The notes beneath the pieces were generated by a model, which saw only the letters and a program-made list of their open reading frames with translations, had not been told where the DNA came from and ran no database searches. From Cristatella mucedo (taxonomy: Eukaryota > Bryozoa > Phylactolaemata > Cristatellidae), in contig WPIO01000079.1 of NCBI GenBank assembly GCA_009760855.2, forward strand, positions 1,813,501 to 1,877,500: a stretch of DNA of 64,000 nt. Direction: 5' to 3'. Shown here piece after piece: positions 47,210-57,184 of this stretch (within the stretch, counting starts at the first letter, position 1; the number at the start of each line of letters is the position of its first letter). A program made the position numbers and the translations under genes.

Positions 47210-47935
47210 AAAAGAAATTATTAGTTCATTATACTAGACCTAGCGAGCAGCTGCTCATATACAGCACAGAAAGCTTGTCGCCGGCAGTAGAGGGAATGAG
47301 CAAAGAAGATTGCCAGTCGGCAGGCCAGCTACCACGTATTATGGGGTCAAGGTTTACACCATTTCAGTGCTAACTATGAAAACGGCTGCCATGCCTATAC
47401 ATGCTTTAGCATTCCTGGGACAAGACATAAGTGTTTCATTTCGTAGAGAGAGAAAAAACATTGTCTTTATCACTGATGTCCGTTTTTAGAATAGCCTTGC
47501 ATTCAACGCACGAGTTACCTCTTTATTGCATTAGTCGAGGTCAATTAGTGGCGCTCCTTTCAAAGTGAGAGATTAAAGTGCATGGCTATTCACGTGGGCG
47601 GAATCGATTCAGGCAGCAGCTCGCCGCCCCTGAAATGAACCTGAAGCAGTGTCTTGCTTAGGTCTGATTGGCTGCGCAACGTACTCTTTAGACTTAAAAC
47701 ACCAAGGTACTTTTACTGGTATTCTTGCTGGTTTAAACTATGGCCTTAGCTTATGGCTGCATATTATTTTCCGTCGGCGCTGCTAGGGGCATCTTTTCAA
47801 TAACCACTGATGCTATTAAACACAGGGTGCCTGTGTGCTTGCTCTGTAAAAAAATGCGGCCTTTAAAATATTCATGTATTTCCCTCTGTCTGTATCTCCG
47901 AAAAGCCTAAGGACTAAATGGGTGTGGTCATGGCT
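47210..47935. other. Probable intron sequence; nothing identified
   Basis: Lies upstream of sushi exon A on the minus strand. No repeat or open frame recognised. Confidence 0.35.
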
Positions 47936-47939
47936 AGTT

Positions 47940-48185
47940 TTCCTTAGTGCATTCAAAGCCTAGGCGAGTTTGGTGCGCCTGCCTTAGCCAGAAAACCTCA
48001 TCTCGCGCGACAAAGAGAGAGAGAGAGAGAGAAGCACAGCTGAGTCAGACAGGAGCCAATCGAGAAAGTAAGCACAATGCACAAGTAGCAGCTCGGGATT
48101 GCTACAGAGAATGTGCTGCCGTTGGCAGCGGGAGAGCTGATGTCGTTGCGTAAGAACGAACGAGCAAGCGAGCACAGCATGCCCG
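47940..48185 (-). mobile_element. LINE family B 3' UTR fragment
   Basis: CATCTCGCGCGACAAAGAGAGAG, GAAGCACAGCTGAGTCAGAC and GTAGCAGCTCGGGATTGCTA align with 23310-23420 (minus). A short (GA)n expansion at 48014-48032 has grown from the element's AAAGAGAAAG. Confidence 0.7.
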
Positions 48186-48419
48186 GAAATAACAATTTCC
48201 TGCCGCTGTTGCTAAAGGCCAGGCCTATTACTGTTTATTGCTGCTACAACTGGTCTGTAGCAGCAAGGGCCAACTGCTGTTCTCGAAACCAGCCGTACAT
48301 TATACGGTTTAGGGGCTTGGTTCAGTTCGTCGAAGTATTACGTGCCGCTCTAGGAGAACGAAATGCTCGCTGTACGAGGGGGCACCGCCAGGTGGTATTC
48401 CGCTATACGTCGGTTCAGC

Positions 48420-48640
48420 CTACGTAATAGTTCTAGCGATCGCTACATTGAGCACGGTCGCGCTGGCGGTTTTTGTGGTCGACACAAAAGCTGTATCTTT
48501 CGTAGCTGTTGGCGTAGTAGTTGAAGCTGTTAATACGGTCGTCCTTAAAGTATCGAGTGTCTTACTTGGCATTGTAGTTAAAGCGGTTGTGCTAGTCGTT
48601 AGAGAAGTCATTTATATAATAGTAAGCAATTTGCTGGCAA
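48420..48640 (-). pseudogene. Decayed Thr-rich exon, paralogue of 51463-52203
   Basis: The minus-strand frame (TTSTTALTTMPSKTLDTLRT ...) is Thr/Ser rich over about 60 codons. Upstream sequence CAAATTGCTTACTATTA resembles CAATATTGCCTACTACTA at the start of the large mucin-like exon. A TAA precedes the frame and the candidate acceptor (CTTGCCAG) leads to a stop, so it looks like a broken duplicate. It may alternatively be a real exon using another acceptor. Confidence 0.4.
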
Positions 48641-48812
48641 GTGCTGAGACGTCTCAATCCCCACATATTCATGGTTTGGCTATAAACATTTTTAGCTTTC
48701 CTAACTAAAAACAATAATGCACATTTGTGACGTTATTAAGCCCCCTTCGAACGGAGCAATTGCTGAATCGAAACCGGTGATATTCCTTCAGATGTTTTCC
48801 TAATAAGGTCTA

Positions 48813-48981
48813 GAGCCGTGATGGCACACTAGGTAAGGCGGTTGCTTTCACGACCTCGGTCCCGAGGTCGTGGGTTCGATTCCTGCGGTGGGCGGTCCTT
48901 TATCACCACTGCAAGCGGTAGTGATAGCCGTAAAGGCTCTTCTGTCGCTATACAAAAAGAGGCTGTTTAATCAGCTAGGAT
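48813..48981 (+). mobile_element. tRNA-derived SINE, best-preserved copy
   Basis: Box A TGGCACACTAGG at 48822-48833 and a perfect box B GGTTCGATTCC at 48873-48883 form an internal Pol III promoter. Between them CACGACCTCGG/CCGAGGTCGTG is a perfect 11-bp stem. The body (CACCACTGCAAGCGGTAGTG) and 3' segment (CTGTCGCTATACAAAAAGAG, TTTAATCAGCTAGGAT) match the copy at 9522. The tRNA head resembles but does not fully fold as a functional tRNA. Confidence 0.9.
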
Positions 48982-49009
48982 TTATTAATTATTATTTATT
49001 TAGTAAAAA

Positions 49010-50045
49010 GAACGTGCTTCCTGAAGACATTATGCCATCAACTCTTTGGTCTTCACTCTCAGACAAACTCAGCACAGCAGTTAGCGAGATTTGTAATCCT
49101 TCGCGTGAAAAAGGTGTTTTACCCAGACAGTTGATAGTGGAACTCGTTAGAGCATAACCTAGGAAGCCTGGATTAGGTACTAAAGTCCATTGCAAACAAT
49201 CGCCTAGTTTATTTATTCATTTGTTTTAAAAGATTCTTGAAAACATTGTCGCTAAGAAGCTAGTACCACACATTAAATAAAGGTACATCTTAGAAGGTTT
49301 CAATCAGAATTCAAGCGGAAGCTCTCCACTGAAACTGCTTTCGTCCGAATAACTATAGACGTTATTTGCAGCAACGAAAACTTGATAATAATAATAATAA
49401 TAATAATGTACTTGATAAAGCGCCTTCAGAGAACCTGATCTCTTTCTAGGCGCTTTACATTTGCTGCAAAGGGAAATGCAATTGAATGGTAAGTAAAATC
49501 ATGCTTGAAAAACAAGCAAAATGAATAACATGGTTAGGGGTGACATGCACTGGGTCAGCATGCAAATGTGGTTAGTGGCAGCATGCACAGTGTCAGCACG
49601 CATACGCACGTGTAGGGCGAATCACAGGGACCCACTAAATTCTGTCCTAAATAGGTGTGTTTTTAAGTTCTTTTTAGATGTGGTCAGGTCAGGGTATGTT
49701 CTGACGCAGGTCGAGAGGGAGTTCCAGGCTTTGGGAGCATACGAACTAAATGCACGGTCTCCAAAGGATTTAAGGTTTGTACGAGATATTTCTAGACTGT
49801 TGGATTCCGAAAAGCGAATGGTACGATTCTTGGCCTGATGGGGGAGTATATAAGAGAGATAGGCTGGAGCCATAGAATGAAGGGACCTAAAAGTGAGCGA
49901 CAAAACCTTGAAGTCAATCCGTTGCTTGACTGATGGCCAGTGCATGTCGGCGAGAAGTGGAGTAACGTGAGACAACGTGAATGTCAGTGCACTAGAACTG
50001 CTAGATCGATCAGCTGCTTTTGACAGTGTTGATTACAATTTAAAT
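49010..50045 (+). mobile_element. LINE family B fragment interrupted by family A
   Basis: Plus-strand LPEDIMPSTLWSSLSDKL (cf. SPEDPIPSSLWSSVADQL at 26530), then KILENIVAKKLVPHI at about 49225-49275 and a damaged QNS...STETAF block. After the inserted family A copy it resumes NVSALELLDRSAAFDSVDY at 49980-50035, i.e. RT motif A with its catalytic Asp. It is truncated on both sides. Confidence 0.8.
49385..49975 (-). mobile_element. LINE family A 3' part nested in family B
   Basis: A (TAA)n tail, intact hairpin, 3' UTR and about 117 C-terminal codons (49622-49975: LADMHWPSVKQRIDFKVLSL ... SSYAPKAWNSLSTCVRT). It is 5' truncated at the SCHITPLLAD position. Family B sequence flanks it on both sides. 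Confidence 0.9.
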
Positions 50046-50204
50046 TAAATTGTAATATCTTAAAATTAGTTGAAGTTTCGCTTATTCTCGTCGGCTTCTT
50101 TGGGTCCGAGTCCGAACTGCAATGACGGTCGAGACGAGACAGGCAATGAGAGTCCTGTGAGAGCAGCATCTAGCGTCTCCACGGTACGGCGATCCAGTCA
50201 AGGT

Positions 50205-50245
50205 CCCCAATGTGCTCGAGTATATATACTCGAGCACATTGGGGA

Positions 50246-50283
<38 letters not shown>

Positions 50284-50285
50284 AA
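50205..50285. repeat. Perfect 40-bp palindrome followed by (TA)n
   Basis: CCCCAATGTGCTCGAGTATA at 50205-50224 is followed without spacer by its exact reverse complement at 50225-50244, then AA and (TA)n to about 50284. The XhoI-type site CTCGAG occurs in each arm. Confidence 0.95.
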
Positions 50286-50289
50286 TGCG

Positions 50290-50790
50290 GTCTGTCGTAC
50301 ACAGCCCCGTTGGCACGGAATGCTGAGAAAAAGAAGACGATGTGCCACCTATCGGCAGTAAGCTTTAGCTCAACACTCCAGCCAGCACACAGCCTCCTGC
50401 TCTCAGTGCTCACTGCTGCACGTCTCACTGAGAACGTCGTTTGCCCAAAACGTAGCAGCAGCAGCAGCGGCCACGGGACTAGTTGGGCTGGACCCTTTCC
50501 ACCAATGAGACTGGTGCTATCGGCTACTACTGCTGGGACTGAGGGCATCACGACAACGGTAGCCTACCTTTCGCATCAACGACTGGATGCACGTGATGAC
50601 CTGCGTCATGTTCTGATTCTCGGTAAGGTCGACGGTGGCAAAGCATTCGTGCTCGGGCATGTGGAGTCCTTCGAGGGTCTGTCCTCGGTCAGTTGCTGTT
50701 TTCCATTATTTATTCACCTCTGTGGAAATCATTTCAGGCCCGTGAGATTGGATTCATTTCATGCTGTGCATAGCCATATATTTTGTCAGT
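50290..50790 (+). other. GC-richer block with an unrecognised open frame
   Basis: A plus-strand frame from 50310 runs 183 codons but its last 30 residues are LINE A C-terminus. The first part contains a (CAG)n run and is not recognised. The minus strand is also open (50270-50551). It could be a fragment of another element. Confidence 0.25.
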
Positions 50791-50792
50791 AT

Positions 50793-51105
50793 AACTTGAC
50801 CACATTTAAAAAGAACTTGAAAACACACCTATTTAGGACAGCATTTAGTGGGTCCCTGTAATTCGTCCTTCATGTGCTTATGCGTGCTGACACTGTGCAT
50901 GCTGTTACTAACCACATTTGCATGCTGACCCAGTGCATGTCACCCCTAACCATGTCATTCATGTTGTTTGTTTATCAAGCATGATATTACTCACCATTCA
51001 ATTTGCTTTTCCCTTTGCAGCAAATGTAAAGCGCCTAGAAAGAGATTGAGTTCTCTGGGGGCGCTTTATCAAGTGCATTATTATTATTATTATTATTATT
51101 AACTA
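50793..51105 (+). mobile_element. LINE family A 3' end
   Basis: Begins at the TTFKKNLKTHLFRTAFSGSL codons and carries the whole 3' UTR, an intact hairpin (AAAGCGCC at about 51029, GGCGCTTT at about 51060) and (ATT)7. It is one of the least diverged tails. Confidence 0.93.
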
Positions 51106-51460
51106 ATTATGCCGATGCATCATTGCGTTGGTTGGAGTAGTAGGCATAAAGTTTTCTAAAGCATCAAGTAAAGAGGGACAACTGATTGCTGTATTCACCT
51201 CCAATGCAGACGAGTGAACTAGTAATACATAACAGAACCCGAGCCCTCACAGTGAAGCGGACAGGTTCACGTCCAGCAGCTCAATCGCAATACCTCCTGA
51301 TCGTGCTTCCCAACCACAAGACATCATTCCGAAACTCTTTCGCACCACCAAGCACTCCGGCCACACTGTCACTGAGCGGCGCGGAGCACAAAATCCGAAG
51401 GTAGATAGAAGAGGCCACAGCCGCTGATGCCACATTTGGCATATGCTAAGCTATAGTCTC
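51106..51460. other. Unassigned; probable intron
   Basis: Lies downstream of the Thr-rich exon on the minus strand. No element recognised. Confidence 0.3.
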
Positions 51461-51462
51461 AC

Positions 51463-52203
51463 CGGTTGTTGTGGTGGGTGCAGTAGTATCAGTGCTTGTA
51501 GTTGTCGGTTTTGTGTATGTGGTTGTAGCTGTCGATGTAGTAGTTGTAGTAGTTGTTGTGGTCGGTGTAGTAGTTGCTTCGGTTGTAGTTATAGTTATAC
51601 TAGTTGTAGCAGTTGTTACGGTGGGTGTAGCAGGTGTAGTGGTTGTAGTTACCGGTGTAGCAGTTGTAGTGGTTGTTGTGATCGGTGTATTAGTTGTAAT
51701 AGTTGTCGTTGCCGGTGCAGTAGCAGAAGCGATTGTTGTGGTCAGCATAGTTGTTGTAGCAGTTGTAGCTACCGGTGTAGTAGTTTCAGTGGTTGTTGTG
51801 GTCGGTGTGGTAGTTGCAGCGGTTGTAGTTATAGGTGTACTTGTTGTAGCAGTTGTTGTGGTAGGTGTATCAGTTGTAGCTGTTGTTGTGATTATTGTAG
51901 TAGTTGTAGCTGTTGTCGTTGTCGGTGTGGTAGCTGTGGTCGGTGTAGTAGCAGTAGCTGTTGTAATTATAGGTGTACTAGTTGTAGCAGATGCTGTGGT
52001 AGGTGTCTCAGTTGTAGTGGCTGTGCTTATAGGTGTACTAGTTGTAGTTATAGGTGTACTAGTTGTAGCAGTTGTTGTTGGGGCTGCAGTAGTAGTAGTA
52101 GTGGTTGCTGTGGTCGGCGTAGTACTGGTAGCGGTTGCAGTTGTCGGTGTTGTGCTACGGGTAGTAGTAGGCAATATTGTAGTTGCGACACTTGCAAGAA
52201 CCC
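51463..52203 (-). CDS. Internal exon: Thr-rich mucin-like stalk
   Basis: The minus-strand acceptor CTGTGTTACAG and donor GTGAGACT bound a 741-bp phase 1-1 exon open for 247 codons. It is over half threonine with Ala, Ser, Pro, Val and Ile, arranged as irregular 10-residue-like repeats such as TTTATTSTPITTTATATTPT. Such PTS tracts are typically O-glycosylated extracellular stalks or mucin regions. The DNA is a purine/pyrimidine-skewed TTG/TAG-GTT array, so all three opposite-strand frames are also open; the Thr frame is chosen because only it joins the splice sites in phase 1. It lies upstream of the two sushi exons. Confidence 0.75.
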
Positions 52204-52269
52204 CTGTAACACAGAGCACGACAATATATATCAGGATAGTTATATTTTAATTAATCAGTTAAATTAATT

Positions 52270-52412
52270 ATTAAGGCGCTTGCTCTTCACAATAGAGCTC
52301 ATTAGTTCGAATCCTGCAGTTGGGCTATCATTTACTACCAACTGTAAGCGTTGGCGACAGGCAATGAGGCTATTTTGTCTCTTTACAACCGAGGCTGCTA
52401 GATCAGCTAAGA
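52270..52412 (+). mobile_element. tRNA-derived SINE, diverged
   Basis: AAGGCGCTTGCTCTTCAC, box B AGTTCGAATCC, TACCAACTGTAAGCGTTGG, then CTCTTTACAACCGAGGCTGC and TAGATCAGCTAAGAT match the SINE body and end. The box A side is truncated. Confidence 0.78.
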
Positions 52413-52419
52413 TGATATA

Positions 52420-53025
52420 ATGCTCGAAGTTGCACTCTGATAATTTAAAAAGTGGTGCATACGATGAAGCACCGTCGATCCTGGCATTTGAAACTTGCTT
52501 TTCTGCAAGAAGATAGCTAAGGAAAGGCTCAACCAAGCTCAAATGCGAGCAAAATATAATAGAATATCTAGCCATTACGAATATCTAGCCATTACAAATC
52601 GTACACTAAGAAGCAGACCACGACTTTTAACCAAACAAAAAACGCGACAGATCAACACCTTGGAAAACGAACGGCGGCAGTAAGTATTTCTACGTGGAAT
52701 TAGAAAAGGGCCCAATTCAACAGACTACATTTAGTAAAAGCTGTTTGCTCTCGCGAGCACAACTAATTTTACCGGCATTGTTGTGATTAAGCAAAAGACG
52801 CCGAACAACCTCTTATTTCGGCGGCATGGCATACACCGTGCCATAGCCGACTAAAGAAACCAAGTAAGGTACGCTGTGGGAAACTGGAGAAAAAAAATTC
52901 AGCATATTAATGGAATAAATCTAATGGTATTTGCGCACTTTCATTTTTCATCGAGATTCTAGAATAAAGCTCTCACTGTTCTTAGCCAACTCAATACTAA
53001 CAATGATTTCTCGCCTCCTGACATA
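52420..53025. other. Unassigned
   Basis: No gene seen. TATCTAGCCATTAC(G/A)AA is tandemly duplicated at about 52563-52599. Confidence 0.35.
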
Positions 53026-53161
53026 GAGCGCTCTAACGTGCGTTCGTGTTCGTTGCAGAATTCTTCCGAAAACCGAAGTTCTTACGAACATCGTATATGG
53101 AAACGATACAGCTAAGATCTGTTTAAAGTTATTGTGATTTTTATTTGACCGTAGCGCGTAA

Positions 53162-54957
53162 GAAATTACGTGCTTATGGACATCTAAACGCTTATCGCTT
53201 CGGGCTGCTGGGTCTCCCACGCCGGCGGCTGCCTTAGCTACGCCGGCGGCTACTAACCTGCTTGTTAGTTATGATCGTCAGCAGCTGCTATCGCTTCGTC
53301 ATCGCATATCAAATGCATTCCTAGATATTAATGTTGTTGCTAAGATTCATGAACTATGCATTAACAAAAGAAAAGCGACCCGTAGCCGCCGCAGTGGCCG
53401 GAACCGCCAGCTCAGACGCCGCTCGTTGGGCGGGAACTTCGTGCTGAGTACCCGCTCGTTTGGTATTCCTAGCATTGTCTCGAACCGCTCAGCACGCTCC
53501 CCCACATGCGTCACTGTAAATCTCTCTAACTTAGTGATCATCAGGCCTGTTGTAACTCCATCGGCCAGATTTAACGCTTGCCTTTGGAATCCTCGCTCAA
53601 TGTGCAATAATCCTCTGGTAATAAGCGACCTCATTTCTAAAAATGGTATCGACCTGCTCGCCCTAACTGAAACCTGGCTGAAATCGATAAACTGCCCGAC
53701 AATTAAAGACGCTACTTCATCCGGTTTCTCGTTCTTTCACACCCCTAGATCAATCAAAACTGGAGGTGGAGTTGCTATTATCGTGCACTCGAAATTCAAC
53801 TTCAAGCCATTTGCAGTACCCTCGAAGCAGTCTTTTGAATCAATTGTCTTGGTCTCACCCGAAAACAATCTATCGATAGTGGCACTAGTCTATCGCCCAC
53901 CAGGTACCAAATCCTCCTTTATCTCAGATTTCTCCGATCTCATTTCGATTCTGTGTGCAACGAATCGATCCTTCGTCGTTATGGGTGATTTCAACGTTCA
54001 CTTTGATAACTTATCTGACGCTTCCAGCACCGAATTTCGTGCATTGACTGACTCGTTGTCTCTTGTGGCTGATGTGCATGGCTGTACTCACATCAAGGGT
54101 CACACACTCGACCAGATTTTCTCATACAACTGCACTTTGTCATCACCAATTATTACTAAATCCTGCTTATCTGACTATATGCAGATCTCATTCAATCTAC
54201 AGTGTATGCCCACATCCTCCTCTCAAATAACCTGTGAATCGCGAAACCTCAAGACCCTTGACATCGATGCTGTCAGTGCGAGAATATCTGCTTTGCCTCT
54301 TCTGCTCAGTTTTCCCTCCGATCTGTCATCATTGGTAGATAGCTACAACACGAAACTAGCTGACACGCTCGATGAGTTTGCACCTCTGACAAAGCGCACT
54401 GTGCGCCCCCGCCCAGACGGCCTATGGTTTACCACAGACATTAAACTAGCCAGGTCTACTAAGCGAAAGCTTGAAAAGGCATAACAAAGATCAGGACTGA
54501 CTGTCCATCGACAGGCATATGAAGACTACTGTAGGTCGTACCAATCGATCCTAGCAAAGGCCAAGTCTACCTTCTATAGAAACATTGTTGAATCACAGAT
54601 GCAAAATCCAAAAATGCTGATGCTGACGATAAGCCATCTTCTCAACCACTCCCAGATTAGCTACTTACCTGATGATCCTTTAGATGATCTAGCCGATTGC
54701 TTCTCTCGATTCTTTGTGCAGAAGATAGACAAGATCAGGGAATCCATCCCTGCGATGACAACCTCTCCACTAGAATGCTGTTCCTCGGTTCCTGGCTGCA
54801 CCTCAATGTCTGCATTTAAGCAGATCACTAGTGATCTAGTCCTAAAGTTCGTATCGCAATCAAAGAAGACAAGTCCTCTGGACCCTATTCCCACTGTCCT
54901 GCTCCTACGTTGCATTGATCTGCTGCTGCCATGCATAACTAACATTATTAATATGTC
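53162..54957 (+). pseudogene. LINE A ORF, N-terminal and endonuclease part
   Basis: The frame is open from just after a TAA at 53159 to the TAA at 54482, then continues in frame to 54957. No in-frame ATG precedes the endonuclease domain, so the true start is unclear or lost. An N-terminal segment LLVSYDRQQLLSLRHRI plus an Arg-rich stretch precedes the APE domain. That domain has FNACLWNPRSMCNN, LTETWL (catalytic Glu), GGGVAIIV, LVYRPPGT, VMGDFNVHFD and GHTLDQIF. The usual SDH triad is LSDYMQI here (His to Tyr), whereas the copy near 1 kb keeps SDH. The linker follows (SHLLNHSQISYLPDDP, LDPIPTVLLLRC). The protein would nick target DNA to prime reverse transcription. Confidence 0.9.
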
Positions 54958-55341
54958 TCAAATCCTTTGGAGACCTTGCATTTAGTTCGTATGCTCCCAA
55001 AGCCTGGAACTCTGTCCTGACCTGCGTCAGAACATCCCCTGACCTGACCACATATAAAAAGGAACTTAAAAACACACCTATTTAGCACAGCATTTAGTGG
55101 GTCACTGTGATTCGTCCTTCACGTGCTTATGCGTGCTGACACTGTGCATGCTGCCACTAACCACATTTGCATGCTGACCCTGTGCATGTCACCCCTAACT
55201 ATGCTATTCATTTTGTTTGTTTTTCAAGCATGATTTTAGTTACCATTCAATTGCATTTCCCTTTGCAGCAAATGTAAAGCGCCCAGAAAGAGATTAAGTT
55301 CTCTGAGGGCGCTTTATCAAGTACGTTATTATTATTATTAT
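54958..55341 (+). mobile_element. Nested LINE A 3' end with TATGTC TSD
   Basis: A 5'-truncated family A copy (from QILWRPCI, i.e. the SFGDRAFSSYAP codons, through 3' UTR, hairpin and ATT tail) is inserted in the reference copy in the same orientation. TATGTC at 54952-54957 recurs at 55342-55347. Insert plus duplication is 390 bp, so the downstream frame is preserved but the insert carries stops. Confidence 0.93.
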
Positions 55342-56786
55342 TATGTCATTAGCCTCAGGTCATGTCCCAGCACCTTTCAAAAAAGCTAGTCAGGCCTCTT
55401 CTCAAGAAAGCAACACTAGACCAAGAGAACTTGAGAAACTACCGCCCAGTCTCCCTTCTACCATTCCTATCAAAGACACTGGAACGGGTCGTGGCAGACC
55501 AGCTGAGCTCATATATCGAAACCTCACACCTTGCTAGTAAGTTCCAGTCTGGCTTTAGAGCTAATCACTCCACAGAGTCAGCACTGCTTAGGGTATACAA
55601 CGACCTACTTAGGAATGCAGACATGGGTAGAGTGTCTCTGCTTGTTTTGCTTGATCTTTCGGCAGCTTTTGACACCATTGATCACAAAGTTCTTCTAGAG
55701 CGCCTCTCATCTCGCCTGGGCATCACTGGCACTGCTCTGCAGTGGTTCAGGTCCTATCTCAGTGGGAGACTCCAGAGTATTGACGTGAATGGACAAAGAT
55801 CATCTGAACTACCTCTGAAATATAGAGTACCTCAATGCTCCGTGCTAGGTCCGGTTCTTTTCACGGTTTATGCTCTCCCTCTTGCTGATGTGATTGCCAA
55901 GCACAATCTAGGCTTTCACTTCTATGCGGATGACACTCAGTTGTACCTTTGCTTTGATCCCTCCCAGCCTTCGAGCACCTCAAATTCTCTAAACTCACTT
56001 GCTGCATGCATTGATGACATCTGCACATGGATGGCAGCAAATTTTCTAAAACTAAACGATGACAAAACTAACTTATTAGTTATGGGCAAACCCAGTGTGA
56101 TTCAGAGATTGGAAAGACTGACTCTCAAAATTGGCTCTGCCAGCATATCTCCTGTCAAATCAGCTCGAAATCTAGGTGTCATATACCAAAGCGACATTTT
56201 GTTAGACGACCATATCAGCTTCACAGTCAAATATGCCTATTTTCAGCTTCATAACATTGCTAAAATTTGGGCTTGTTTAGATAAGGATACCACGTCCAAG
56301 TTGGTCCATGCATTCGCGACATCTCGTCTCGACTTCTGCAACTCACTGCTTACTGGCCTACCAGCATCTGCGATCAGGCGATTGCAGCTGGTGCAAAACT
56401 CCGCAGCTAGGCTTGTCTGTCGTGAGCGTCGCAGTTGCCACATTACTCCACTTCTCACCGACCTGCATTGGCTACCAGTCAAGCAACGGATTGACTTCAA
56501 GGTTTTGTCGCTCACTTTTAGGTCTCTTCATTCTATGGCTCCAGCCTATCTCTCTGACTTACTCCCCCATCAGGCCAAGCATCGTACCACCTGCTTTTCG
56601 GAATCCAACAGTCTAGAAATACCTCGTGCAAACCTCAAATCTTTTGGAGACCGTGCATTTAGTTCGTATGCTCCCAAAGCCTGGAACTCCCTCCCGACCT
56701 GCGTCAGAACATCCCCTCACCTGACCACATTTAAAAGGAACTTGAAAACACACCTATTTAGGACAGCATTTAGTGGGTCCCTGTGA
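55342..56786 (+). pseudogene. LINE A ORF, reverse transcriptase part
   Basis: Resumes after the nested copy with MSLASGHVPAPFKKA in the upstream frame, then shifts frame because GCTGTAGTC of other copies is GCTAGTC (about 55388-55394). From there the frame is open to the TGA at 56786 (474 codons as a frame). It shows YRPVSLLPFLSKTLE, SGFRANHSTESALL, LLVLLDLSAAFDTIDH (motif A Asp), PQCSVLGP (motif B, Gly to Cys against PQGSVLGP elsewhere), FHFYADDTQLYL (catalytic YADD), FLKLNDDKTNLLVMG and a C-terminal domain ending THLFRTAFSGSL. It is the best RT-coding region here despite the frameshift. Confidence 0.92.
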
Positions 56787-57020
56787 TTTGTCCTTCACGT
56801 GCTTATGCGTGCTGACACTGTGCATGCTGCCACTAACCACATTTGCATGCTGACCCTGTGCATGTCACCCCAACCATGTTATTCCTTTTGTTTGTTTTTC
56901 CAGCATAATTTTACTTGCCATTCAATTGCATTTCCCTTTGCAGCAAATGTAAAGCGCCTAGAAAGAGATTAAGTTCTCTGAAGGCGCTTTATCAAGTACA
57001 TTATTATTGTTATTATTATG

Positions 57021-57180
57021 ATAATAATAGAATTACTACATTTGTATAGCGCCCTTAAAGAACATATTGTCTCATTTCGCTTTTTACATATGCTGTAAAG
57101 GAAGCATGATCGACTGGTTAGTGGAAGCATGCTCAATGTGAGCAAGCAAGACATGGTTAGAGGTAGCGATCTCTGGCAAT
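57021..57180 (-). mobile_element. LINE family A' solo 3' end abutting the A tail
   Basis: ATAATAATAGAATTACTACA followed by TTTGTATAGCGCCC and GCTGTAAAGGAAGCATGATC, in reverse orientation. It joins tail-to-tail with the reference LINE at its ATT repeat. Confidence 0.8.
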
Positions 57181-57184
57181 ACTA

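Larger units (their letters stand above)
53030..57020 (+). mobile_element. LINE family A, full-length reference copy
   Basis: The most complete element in the window: 5' UTR (about 53030-53160, shared with copies at 12990 and 3320), a long ORF with endonuclease and RT, a 232-bp 3' UTR, a terminal hairpin (AAAGCGCC 56951-56958, GGCGCTTT 56983-56990, inner stem AGAGA/TCTCT) and an (ATT)n tail. Without a 384-bp nested insertion it is about 3.6 kb. It is disabled by a TAA at 54482, the nested copy at 54958 and a 2-bp deletion near 55391. Domain order places it in the APE-type CR1/L2/Jockey group; the exact clade needs phylogeny. Confidence 0.93.

Noticed and set aside
48813-48895. Functional tRNA gene
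   Set aside because: Box A and box B are present, but the sequence continues into a shared SINE body, recurs in several copies, and does not give a clean cloverleaf.
51443-52267. Cys/Ser-rich or Val-rich plus-strand proteins
   Set aside because: They are opposite-strand shadows of the Thr-rich exon, without matching splice sites or a plausible module.
53426-53428. TTG start for the LINE A ORF
   Set aside because: The frame and LINE-like sequence continue upstream to 53162 with no stop, so this is not the biological start.
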